From the NCBI RefSeq assembly GCF_003286085.1, contig NW_020825331.1, forward strand, positions 1,798,001-1,862,000: 64,000 nucleotides of DNA, given 5' to 3'. The notes below the pieces were generated by a model. It worked only from the letters and a program-made list of their open reading frames with translations. It made no database searches and had not been told where the DNA came from. This DNA is from Drosophila persimilis (taxonomy: Eukaryota > Arthropoda > Insecta > Diptera > Drosophilidae). Position numbers and translations under genes: made by a program. This document shows, piece after piece, positions 12,346 to 24,000 of the stretch. Every line of letters starts with the position of its first letter. The stretch's first letter is position 1.

Positions 12346-14269
12346 TATACAGATACAGATACACACATGTACAGTAAAGTCAATCAATGGGAACGCAATC
12401 GAACAGTTGTGGCATGCCCCGAGCTTAGCACAAGCCTCCAGTTACGAGTAGAACTGCTTGTTAGAAGAACCTCCCTCCAAAATGTAGTCTTAGTACACAC
12501 ACAACACACAAACATTTCTAGTAAAATTTCACAAAAGGAAAGCCATAAAGAGAGAGAGAGAGAGAGAGAGTAGGGATAGGATAGGATAGGAGATAGGAGA
12601 GGCTAGGAAACACAAACAAACAAACACACACTTCTTACGAGTACTATACATATATCTAGAAAAATGCTTGGCTTCGATTCGCTGTTTTCGCGAATCTGTT
12701 TATATCTGTAACCGTATCGTATCTATATGTTTGACGATTCCAATGCAAAGACTTAATATACCATGTTTTTTCTTTTTTTTTTTTGTATCTATATACAGCC
12801 TATACCTATCTATATACGAGAGTACATATATATAGTATATTATTATATTGTTTAGTAAGACACACCAGATGTTAGATGATGGATGGATGATGTTCTCTAG
12901 TCATTTTTTAAGGCGTTTAATTTAGGTTTGGTCACCTCACCACACACCCACACACAGTACACAACACACACTCACACACTGATAGTTTTATATATATAGT
13001 CAGAAACCAGCTTTTAACCACGTCCCTACGGCCCCTTATGCCTAAGCTGTATTGTATCTATTTTGTATGTATTATCCAAGTGCACACTGAAACATGAAAC
13101 ATTAGAAATATACTACAACTATGTGAAACAAAAGAGATTTCTGTTCATCTTTGTTTATTGTATTCTCTTCTTTTGTACTGTACTGTATTGTATCCCAATT
13201 AATCGTGGAAAATCATCACATTATATAGTTTATAATAATCTATTATATGGCATCCAGGCGCCGGCTAAGTGTAATGCAAAATAAACTTATAAAAAACAAA
13301 ACAAAAACCAAACACAAGAAATGCAAAAATTAAATTAATTAAATAAATATCGAGCAAAAAAAAAACAACATTTACATATATATATATATATATATATATA
13401 TAGAAAACCGAGGAAAAAGGAGAGAAAAATCACAAAAATTGTTTACGCTGCTTTTTGCAAAAAATGGGAAAAAATATATAATTAAAAAAATCTAGGCTAC
13501 ATACATATAGGATCTACTATATACATATATATTGTATATATATATATGGTATATGTGTGTGTACGAGAGATAAATTCGCTTCGAATTATACCAGAAACAA
13601 TACGGAAAACATACGATTAAAGCAATTTGGAAATGGATAACAAGTTTAACAACAAATTAAGTACGTAATATATATATGTGTATACAATATAGTACATATA
13701 TGTATATGATATTTTGCCATGTAAGTTCTATGAATGTCCCACCTGCCTGGCCAACCACAAAATCCCCAGAGACCCCGCTTCAATATAATGCCAACTCCCA
13801 CGCCCACGCCCACGCCCACGTCCAACGCCCTCCCAAAGCTGATTTGCACCGCCCAAACCAAACCCCACTCTTTCCAAAGAGTGTTGATACACACATATAG
13901 TATAGTGTATCGATATACTTATCGTATATCGATCGATCCGCCGCATAATTGTTAACATTTCTATCGGTTATTAAAGTAGTTGTTGTGTATGTGTATGTAT
14001 GTAAGTATGTAAATGTGTGCTTACCCCAGATAACGATAAATGATAAAACGATAAACGATAAAGATTAACGATAAATGGTACAGATTAACGATTACTCGAT
14101 TCTTATTGTTGTTATTGGCAGCAGCGCATGTCTTTTAAGAGCTAGTGATATATGATTTCCTTTCCTTTACTCCTTTGAGCAAGCAAAAAGAAAACTCCAC
14201 AGAAAAATATAAAAATATATATATATATAGAAAATGAACGAAAACGATTCATCAGATTGTATACCCTGC

Positions 14270-14315
<46 letters not shown>

Positions 14316-15029
14316 CACACCACACACAAAGAGTGATCTTCACAAAATGCTTATACAACTATATATAGTATATACACACCCATATATATATATATATATA
14401 TATATACAGCATATAAAGATTATATATATATATATATACAAGATATATAAAACATAGCAATTGTAAACTTTGCGATTTGCAAATGGAAAAGCATCCCCCG
14501 CAAGAGCTGAAAACGGAGCTGAAAAACAAATCTTTGCTTGCTTTTCCGTTCCATCATCATTCCTCTTATCCTTGTCATCAGTTTGGCTAATGCCGATCCT
14601 TCCGATCGTTTGTACCTTATTTTATCCCCCATCAAATAAATGCCGAAACAGAAACAGAAACGGAAATCGGAAACGGATATGAAAACAAGAAATGAAATGA
14701 AACGCAGCGGAACCGAACTCAAATGAGATGAATATTGAAAAGCAAAATTAAAGTTGCCATGCAAAACACCTTAGTAGATGATTATTATTATGAGTACTAT
14801 TATAATATTATTAAGCGATGGATGGAAATCATTTTGTTCGAATGACACGAAACGAAACGAAGGAAGGCAAAACAAATGCAAAAAGCAAATGCGAAAAATA
14901 TTATAAATATTCAAAATGACAAAAAAAAAAAAAAAAAAACAGACAAAATTAATTTAAATAAAATAATTTATTAATAAACCACATATTATGAAATGACATA
15001 AAACTAAAGCGAATAACTTTTCAAATGGC
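9444..15029 (+). other. Long AT-rich region, probable extended 3' UTR of the TMEM132 gene
   Basis: This 5.6-kb stretch has no credible ORF. It is dominated by A/T, with TA and CA microsatellites (for example about 9711-9735, 9826-9850, 11413-11438, 12313-12350, 13378-13401, 14273-14309) and an A19 run (14921-14939). AATAAA signals occur at 13280-13285, 13342-13347, about 14635-14640 and near 14982, and could end transcripts of different lengths. Very long 3' UTRs are usual for neuronal Drosophila genes, so assignment to the upstream gene is inference. Confidence 0.4.
14273..14309. repeat. (CA)n microsatellite
   Basis: About 18 uninterrupted CA units, followed by two short imperfect blocks. 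TA microsatellites follow at about 14383-14406 and 14421-14438. Confidence 0.95.
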
Positions 15030-15659
15030 GTTTTTTATACCCGACCCCATAAAGTACATATATATATTCTTGATCAGCATCAATAGCCGAGTCGATTGAG
15101 CCCTATCTGTCTGTCCGTCTGTCCGTCCGTCCGTCTGTCCGTCCCTATCAGCGCCTAGTGCTCAAAGACTATAAGAGCTAGGGCAACAACGTTTTATATC
15201 CGGACTTCTGTGATATGTCACAGCTACAAGTATATCGTATGATCGTATGATTATTATAGCCAGAATCAAGAAAACAATTTCATTCTTTCTCGCTCTGTCT
15301 CTCTCTAACACACAGGTTTCATGGTCGGTTTTGCCAATTGCAAAATATGAGTTCAAGGATCTCAGAACCTATAAGAGCCAGAGCAACCAAATTTGGTATC
15401 CACACCACTGTGATATCGGACCTTGACCGTTTTGTGTCAAAATTTCGCCCCACCCCCTTCCGCCCCCACAAAGGACGAAAATCTGGGGCATCCACAAATC
15501 TCAGAGATTATTAAGGCTAGAGTAACCAAATTTAGTATCCGCACTGCTTCTGTTAGATCTCACTATCAAACGTATATCTCAAACGTCTCTCTCGCACGCA
15601 CTCTTTGTCGTGTCGTTCAATATTAGCGCCGTCTGCCGGACTTAGTATCGGGTATAAAT
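15030..15659. mobile_element. DINE-1/SGM-like Helentron-derived element
   Basis: The segment opens with TTTATACCCGA and closes with the exact reverse complement TCGGGTATAAA, about 620 bp apart. Near the left end is a GTCT/GTCC tandem array (15107-15145), the GTCY microsatellite typical of DINE-1 (INE-1/SGM) elements in obscura-group flies. The rest contains the repeated phrase 'agactataagagctag..gcaac' in diverged copies, and no coding capacity is visible. Such elements are non-autonomous. Family assignment rests on the GTCY array and the general look. Confidence 0.65.
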
Positions 15660-16756
15660 GTAGAGTGGCGGTGTCCGCAGCAACTCACAACGTTCCCCCT
15701 CGTTTTAAATCAGATTAGGGATCTGATCTATAGGAAGTGCTGAGCCTCGTCAAGCACACTGTACATTCCAATAGGAGAAATTGGAGCAAGGGAATGGCTC
15801 GATAATATACAAGTACATACATATGTACATATGTATGTAAGTGTTAAGCGTCATGCGACAGCGCCCCTCGGTCGGTGGACTGCTTTTCTGCCTGGCTATT
15901 AGCTTTTTAAAACATCTGTATAATTTTCTATTCTTTCTATTCCCATGATTTTGTTCGTGTAAGCTTATAAGGGAATATCTTTCGGTAAAGTAGAACCGTT
16001 CTTGATAGAAAACCCTGCAAAAAGACCAAAGAATTAAACATGAACATAATAATGACAACATCTGAACATCTGACTGAATGAAACCCGTCCGTTTAGGTCT
16101 GTTCCATGGAATATGAATCTGCTTATCGATTGGTCGGATAATTTCCGCCAAATACCGTGAATAATTGCACTTAAAATCGAAGGGCGGCCAGCCGTAGGGA
16201 CTGTTTGGGCTCCTTTTGCCGCCATCTGATCGCCATCGGAGATCTGGATGATGGTCACCATATTTATTTGATCACCGTTTGAAGCATTATATAATTTGGC
16301 ACCATTTTATGGAGCGGGGGTGGAAGAGGGGGAGTCGCAGTGGCAGCAGTGTTCTTGAATTTTACGCAACAGTTGGCGCCGCAGTGTGTGATCTTGACGA
16401 TGGCGTCAACCTGCAAATCGTTGGGCCAGATCCGATACGATCCAAACCGATCCGTAGTGAACCGTACCCAAAAGCGAACCCCAACGCATCGCATCGCATC
16501 GCATCGCACCGTACGCCCACTCCTCCCGCCAAGCCAGAGAGAGAGAGGATCAATAACAGACAATAATGTGTTCTGTCGTTCGTCTAATTGTAAGACCAAC
16601 TTCCAATTTGAGAGACGACACATCCGATGTGATCGCATAACCCATCCACATGGCTGCGTGTGTGTGTGTGGGACTTTCATTTCGCTGATCGAAGCCCAAA
16701 CCTAGAAGCCAAAGATGCGATGCGAGTCAAGATCCGGCGGCGGAACCATCGAAGCA
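15660..16756. other. Intergenic sequence, no gene recognised
   Basis: Between the mobile element and the TATA box of the next gene I see no protein-coding signal. Notable items are a short palindromic stretch acatacatatgtacatatgt (15813-15832) and a GCATC repeat in the run-up to the promoter (16485-16508). Confidence 0.4.
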
Positions 16757-16793
16757 TATAAAAGCGCTTGGAAAGCGTTTCAACATTTCAGTT
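16757..16793 (+). promoter_or_regulatory. TATA box plus initiator
   Basis: TATAAAA (16757-16763) is followed at canonical distance by TCAGTT (16788-16793), matching the Drosophila initiator TCAGTY. The start site would be A16790, giving a 126-base leader to the ATG at 16917. The leader consists of short repeats of (T)GTCG/CTGTCGTT and then ATCGTA. Confidence 0.75.
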
Positions 16794-16916
16794 GCCTCCA
16801 AATAACCGTCTGTCGTTTGTCGTCTGTCGTCTGTTGCCTGTCGCTGTTGCCCGACTGCCCTGTCGCTATCGTAATCGTAATCGTAATTGTAATCGGAATC
16901 GTAGTCGGTCTGCAAT

Positions 16917-18671
16917 ATGTCTTTTGGGAACATCGGGAACACATCGGACTTGGAGTGCGAAAAGAATGAGTACGCACGGCCGCGTCCTACGGGCATCGTT
17001 ACCAAAATGGCCGCCCACAAGCTCTCCTCGGAGCCGAAATGGGCCGACAAGCGGGAGGATGATTCCGACTCGGAGGTCTCATCGCCAGATAATTTTCTAA
17101 CCAAAGGTGGATTTCCCGTTTTGGAACGATCTATTCTTTATTATCTATTATTATTTTTGTTTTCTGTTGTGTGTTGAGTGTCCTGCATGCGATGAACTGA
17201 CTGTTCATCTGTTTAGTGACAATAACATAATCCCTAGCCATCCCATGTAACCCTAGCGCATGTAACCCGACTAACCCGACGATTGCAACTAAAACCCCAT
17301 CGTACTTACAGGCGCCTTTCTACTGACACCCTCCTATGAACTATCCATGGAACGGGCTGCCCTCATCTGTGAGAAGATGAGCTTCAAGGGATGCTTCAGC
17401 CTGACGAAAACCGCTACAGGAATTCTATTTAAATTCTCACATCCAGATGACTACCAGGCGGTGTTCAAGAAGGGCTTCCACAAGGTCACCGGAGCGCGCT
17501 TCTATCGCAAGGTGAGCGCGCACCATCCAACCACCCACACACCCATCTCTCTCCATATGCATTCCCCCAAAGAACACCCCCAAACCCCTCCCATCCATCT
17601 CCATCAGACAAGTGAAAAATGCAAATTTTCCATTTCCAACATTTTTGCAGCAATCGTTTTCGCGCAGCGTGAGTATTGATGGGTTGGAGAATGGGAAATA
17701 ATCTCGAATAATCGAATTATGAGTGTCGAAATTAGAGTCCCCATCTTTGCCTGAACAATCGATTAAGCAATAAGTAATGCTAAGCCTGAAGCCGAACCGT
17801 TTCCTTACCCCAATCTCTAGATTGCCATACCATGTCGGCCGCGCAAGACCTTCACACTCTATGTGCTGGATGTGCCCGAGGACCTGCCCGTTGAGGATGT
17901 CCGTCATGCCATGTACAAGTTCGATTCGGTTGTCGAGGTGGTGCGCCTGCACATCTACTCGAGCCCCTCCAGCAGCAGCAGCAGCAGCAGCAATGTCAAC
18001 GCCAATGCCTCCTCCGCCGCGGCCACTGCCGCCGCCAGTGCCGAGAAGAGTGCGGAAGGTGAGCAGACCCTACGCAGAGCTGCTGCCCTCCGAAGTAATG
18101 TACTCTCCAAAATTGGTAACAAAATAACAAACTCGAAAACGCATTCGATCAAAATTCACCCCACTCCTCCATTCCATTCTATTCGATTCCCATACGAAAT
18201 CCTTTCCCAATCACAATCTACCTTGCAGGCGGATCGAAGATCCTGGGCGGCTTGAGCGGTTCTGTTGTGGGCGATGCCATCGATAAGGCCGAGCGCCCAG
18301 AGCGCCGAGAGCTACCGCCGGCCGTCATACGCATCACTCTGGCCTCGATGGACGAATACAATGTCCTGCTGCAGAATGGGCTCAACTTCTACGATGCCAC
18401 GTTCTTTCCCACTGAGGCCAATATCTCACTGAAGGGCGCCAGGATTGACTACAAACGGAGGTAGGTCTCGGTCTACGTATCCACCGATCCACCGATCCAC
18501 CGCCTAGAAAGATCATTCATCTGTGTCTGTCTGTGTATATCTTTTTGTTTAAGAATGCTCGATGGCTCGATACCGGGGCGTGTGCGCGAACTGTTGCCCG
18601 TATTCGATGCGGCTGGCTTCTGCAAATTGCCTCCACCCACCAGCAAGCTAATTAAGCCCCCGAGGTCATGA
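16917..18671 (+). CDS. Unrecognised 325-residue protein with duplicated RRM/gag-like modules
   Basis: I do not recognise this gene. Five exons (16917-17106, 17312-17511, 17821-18058, 18229-18460, 18554-18671) join in phase to 325 residues. The N-terminus is polar and acidic (KREDDSDSEVSS). A first compact module follows (about 64-165, with AFLLTPSYELSMERAA, DDYQAVFKKGFHKVTGARF and TFTLYVLDVPEDLPVEDV). A Ser/Asn/Ala-rich linker comes next (about 170-195). A second stretch (about 235-275) contains DEYNVLLQNGLNFYDATFF, which aligns with the first. The end is Pro-rich (KLPPPTSKLIKPPRS). The beta-alpha-beta pattern with 'V..VP..L....V' resembles the RRM-like domain of gag-derived and ZCCHC-type nucleic-acid-binding proteins, but the C-terminal zinc knuckles are missing. 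That resemblance is inference. The TATA/Inr promoter suggests regulated rather than housekeeping expression. Confidence 0.8.
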
Positions 18672-20258
18672 ATCGATACGAACCGAACCCAGCGATGCCA
18701 ATACGATGCCCTCCCCCCAACCGATGCCACAACGACGACGATCACATGTTCCGGCTAGATAAGCAGATGTCCGGGCCCCACTCCCTTTGACGACATGGTT
18801 TCAGTTTTCATTTTCAGTTTTAACTTTTATATTTACCCCTTACCCTACTCTATATACCATATATACTATATACATACATATTGAAACTATAATATATATA
18901 TAATATATAAATGATATTATACTTCATCTTCAACTGATGCCGATGCCCCATTGGATACATAATAATTCCCCTTTTGGCTACCATCTTCCATCTTGTTTCT
19001 ATATCTATTCTCTCCTCCCTCTGTCTTTTATAAATTCTCTTCTTTTTTTTTTTGTTTTTTGCCTAGTTTTATTATTAAAGGCCCATATAAGGCATAGCGT
19101 CTAATTTGTTTGATTGTCTAACAAAGAAAAAAAAAACAACAACAACAAAAAAACCAAACACAGAAACAAAAATAATAAAAACGAAATAAGAAAAACACTT
19201 TTCAATGGCAAACGGAAATGAAATGAAACTCAATGATCCATCCGCTTATAAATATATACGCGTTAATATCTACTCGCACAATATTTGCATATATGTATGG
19301 TGGGTGGGTGCGTGGGTGCGTGGCTGCTGTTGTGGCTATCATAATTGTAACATCCTGTCGGAGACCAGGTAAATCATTATCATATTATAAAATTCCTGAA
19401 GATCTGACTATATAAATACACATATATATATATATATATATCATATAAATGCTTCTTTGATGACCATCTGGAACGAATACAAACCTTCAGAGAATCAGTT
19501 TAATTAAGAGATCAGATCGAAACATCGCAGTGGTTTGTTTTGGTAACTTCATGGAAGGGGAACCCACCTTTGAGTTCACTAGAAAAGATCTATAGTTTTT
19601 TCTTTATATTGTAATTGGTAGGTTATTGATTGAAGCCCAGTCTTAGGAAGCTTACATTACACTTCCACACTTTCGTAAACTAAAGTTCTGCATCCATTAG
19701 AGCAAGGTGCACTCATTAGTTTGGATGGTTTGTAGGAATCCTTCAAGCATTGGACAGCTGTTCTGCTTTTCGATTACTTGAACTGGTAATGCTGCATCTA
19801 TGGGTCACTCCGAACCCTTAATGTTCCTTCAGTCTTCCAAAGTAGAGCATCGTGCCAGTCTCACAGAGACAATAGTCAAAGGAAGATACAGAGACCTGAT
19901 TGATGATAGATCGGATAGGGTTTGGGGTACAGCCAGAAACGCTCAGGGGTGGGATGGAGGCCAATGCATCACATGGTTCAACATACAACCTATTCTTAAA
20001 GCAATCAATGCAATTCCATTGCCAGTTTTTAAATTGGTTTTACATGAACGAAAGTCTTGAATCGGCAGCTCAGATTCCCAAAGCAGGGGTACCCAAATCG
20101 TAAGATCTTGAATAAATTATTTGAAAAACTACTTTAATAATCGTATTAGAACGAGTGCCATCATTTAACAAAAGAATCAAAGTATTTATTGTATTTAATT
20201 TGCACTTTATTTACTTTTTAAGTTAATTCATTTAGTTTTGTTTTAGGTATACATACAT

Positions 20259-20291
<33 letters not shown>

Positions 20292-21032
20292 GTATAGTAT
20301 ATCTTGATTGATTTTCAACAACAGACAAATTTTGCACAAAGCTCAACACAAATAGAGACATACATAGATCGTAATATATATTCGTAAGCATATCAATTAC
20401 CATACTGTCGAATGTCTTGTATATCGTATATAATAATAATTAATAATTGATTTAAAGCATATAATATAATAGATGTATAATATATACACATATATGCATA
20501 TATATGTATATATATATATATATCGTATATAGTGTATATCTGTATAGTTTATAGTCTGTTTAGGAAATACTCATCGAACATTGAAACGAATTTGCATAAA
20601 ATTCGTCAAACAAGTTTTTTTTTTTTTGTTTAGATTTTAAATAGACAAAACAGAAAAAAAAATATATATGGAATACAATAATAATAATAATAATAATAAT
20701 AGTTATAGTTATAATAATAATATACATACATGTGTAGGAAAAAATTCAAATACAATCATAGTTTTAGCATATAATCAACGTTTTAACAAAGAATACAACA
20801 AATAGGACACTCATCAGGAGGCGCGCACACACTAACAGGTGACTAACAAGAGACGCGAGAGCACGGAAACGGGAACGGGAACGGATACTGGATACTAGAT
20901 GCTGGATACGGACAAAAGTCACACACAAATAGGAGCGTAGGAGCGCAGTAGAAATGTACACGAGATATACACAAATACATATAGAACACGCATAGAATAC
21001 ATATATGTAGTTTTGTTTGTTTGTAGTTGTTT
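18672..21032. other. Convergent 3' regions of the 325-residue gene and Rbcn-3A
   Basis: Possible plus-strand poly(A) signals are ATTAAA at 19074-19079 and AATAAA at 19174-19179. Minus-strand AATAAA signals for Rbcn-3A lie at 20206-20211 and 20185-20190, giving that gene a 3' UTR of about 0.8 kb. The stretch between is AT-rich with TA microsatellites (about 19423-19440, 20268-20291) and ATA triplet runs (about 20679-20700). No gene of its own is supported. Confidence 0.5.
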
Positions 21033-24000
21033 TCAATACACAGAGTGCACAATATTATCCTTCTCGACCAGCAGGCGGACCTTCATGCAACCATCGGACC
21101 CACACGAGAACAGTCGCCCAAAGGGATCGACAGTCACCTGGCTGACACCCTGGCCGGTATGCTTGAAGAAACCATTCTTGGCATGCTCATGGGGGAACGT
21201 ATTGATCAGCATGAACTGATTCATGTCCCATATCTGAAACAGAAAGAATATTGCAATTATTGGCTATTGGGTATTGATTATGGAAAGCCTTTCTGTACCT
21301 TAATGTCACCCTCAATGGAGCCAGTGACAAAGAACTCCTCATGGGGATCCAAAGCAATGCACTTGATGGTGCTATCGTGCGCCTGAAAATACGAAACATT
21401 TGAATACCATTCCGGGAAAGGTTTCACGTCTCTCCAAGGATGCGATCCCATACCTGATAACGATGTCGCAGCGTGCGCTGTCTCACATCGAAGACGCATA
21501 CATCGCCGCGTTTGCCGCACGAGATGAGCACTTGATGCTGTGGCGCAAACACCAGACAGGACGAGCCCTGATCGTGACAGGTGAATGCTGTGCAAAATAG
21601 TGCAAGTATAACGATATGCGGTTTATTTAATCCTCGATGGTTATTTACCTGACACACACGACTTTTTGTGGGGCAGCAAAGTGTCCCAAATGTTAATGTT
21701 TTTGTTCTCGGAACTTTGACCAGCTAAAAGAGAAATGCATTAATATAGAAGAGCGCTTCTGGAAGGCAGTCAGAAATCAGGCAACCCACCGCTGGCCAGT
21801 AGACTGCAAGAGCCAAGGAATACAAAATCGGAAAGCGTCTTATTGTGGCACTGATAGCTCTGTGGAGAGAGAGGAAATTGCATCATAATGGTGTCATGAA
21901 TGGGTTGGGATTCTACTCACAATAAACGAACGATTATTCTGTGAGGCGATGCCCGCCTGCCAGAGGCTCAGGTTGCCATCACCATCGCCGATGCCGAACT
22001 TATTGCCCTGCTCGGAGAAGCGACAGCGGGTCACTTTCGCAAAGGTGCCAGAGGTACGTGGCGAGCAAACGGGCTGCTGGTGGCCCCACTCCCAGATCTG
22101 CACTGAACCATCCTGTCCGCCGGTCAGATAGAGGGGCATCAATGGATGAGCACTCATACGCTTAACATTGTCCACCTTGTGGCGCTGCACCTGCAACAAA
22201 AGTGTCCGATTATGGCCAGTTCCAGTGCCAGCTCGTGCTGTGCTTCCACTCCACTCACCATGGACGTGCCACGTCCCGACTGCGAGGCGCTTTGTGTACT
22301 GCTATTGCTTTCATTTGGATTACTGTTGCTTCCAAATTGATTCCTGCAGAGAGCAGGGTAAAGTAAAATGGTAAAATGGGAGCCCCCAAAGGCCAGTGGG
22401 GAGTACGTACTGCTCTTGCGATTGAATGATGAGGAAGGCGGAACTATTGGTGTCCGCATCCTTGGACAGATTCATCATATCGTAGTCGCACTCATCCTCG
22501 TACCAATTGGGCGACTCCAGCAGCAGGGAGATGTCGAACTCCTGGATCTCGCGCGGATTGGAGAACGCGATCATAGAGGAGCTATTGTTCTTCAAGCAGA
22601 AGGACAATATCGATTCGTGATCCTTGTGTATGATGCGTATGTGGTCGGTATTCTCGCTGGTTGAATGCGATTGACCTGCAGGATAGACACGAAGGATGTA
22701 GGAGTTATAGCACATGGTTGGGGGGGGGCATGAGACACACACCTTCATCCGTCTCGTTGTCGGGCTGGGAGCCGCGCGTGTGGCCATGATGATGATGCCC
22801 CTCCATGTTCTTGCCAAAGATGCTCTTGATGAAAACCTCCTGGGCGGGCTCCTGGCGCACCAGGAAATTCCACAGTCGCCGTATGGGTCCCGCCGAGGAA
22901 CCGGACACAAACGGTGTGTTGTCCTTGTTCAGCAGCGATCGATACTTGTGGATGGCCAGCCCATTGATGCCGCTCTCCGCATAACAGCCAGGTATATACT
23001 GCCGTGTTGGGGGTCCCCGGGCGATCAGGTCGCTCAAGGCGAACTCCTGCCAGCGATTGAGAGTGCGCAGCACCTCGTGCGACAGGGGACTGATCACGGG
23101 CAGATCTACGAACAGATAGTGGATTAGTGATCGGTGCTCTGAGTGGCTGCTCCACCATGTGGATGGATGGTGGTACAACTACCCTGCAGCTCGATTCCTG
23201 CCACCTTCACCAGTTCCTGGATCTTGTGGGTGGTGATCTTGATGAGGGCCAAACGGAGTATGCTCCACGAGTACGATGTGGGATTGGTGTGCTCCGTATT
23301 GTCTTTGGCTTTCAGTTGGGTCCGACTCACATTCACATCGTCGTCGTCCTCCTCTTCCTCCTCGTTCTCCGACTCGTGCGAGTCATCTGTGTCGTAATCA
23401 TCGCACTCTGTAAGAGGATTCCCCGCCCCCCAATTTAATGATGGAGTTCCTGGCGTCGCGCGAGCTACTTACCCGTTGTACCTGGCGGCGGTTTGGACAG
23501 GAAATAGGAGAGCATCGATGTCTCTGGTGGCATGAACTGCTCCCGGTATGTGGGCTTGTCCTCCTTCATGTTGTTCGAGGTGCTGCTCTGGCTAAAGCTC
23601 CCCAGGATCTTCATGTTCAGCTTCATGCGCTGCTTCGTGATGGAGGTCACGGTGTTCCACACGCTGTTCTCATCGGCTGTCGGATCATCCGAAGTGGGGC
23701 CGGCTGCTCCTGCTGCCGCTGCCGCTGCCGCTGGCAGGCTCTGGGCCTGACCCGAGGCCGGCTTGATCAGCAGCTTCTTCATGCCGCCGCCAAAGAGCGT
23801 CGACCAGGTGTCATTGTTGAAGCTCTGGCCGCTCAAACGGTACAGCAGCCGACTGTCGCAGGTGCACAGCGAGTAGATGAACAGCGCCATGTATGTGGAG
23901 ACAAAGGACTCCAGCAGCAGGACATTCAGCTTGGGCACATCCTCATCCTTCTCGCGGGCAAGCAACGCCCGGAGATTGGTGACACCCGGCCACTTGGAGG

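Noticed and set aside
15162..15626. Short ORFs inside the mobile element
   Set aside because: They match no transposase or Rep/helicase motif; the element is non-autonomous.
19800..20103. 86- and 67-codon plus-strand ORFs in the Rbcn-3A 3' region
   Set aside because: Overlapping frames, no domain, no start context or splice signals; typical chance ORFs.
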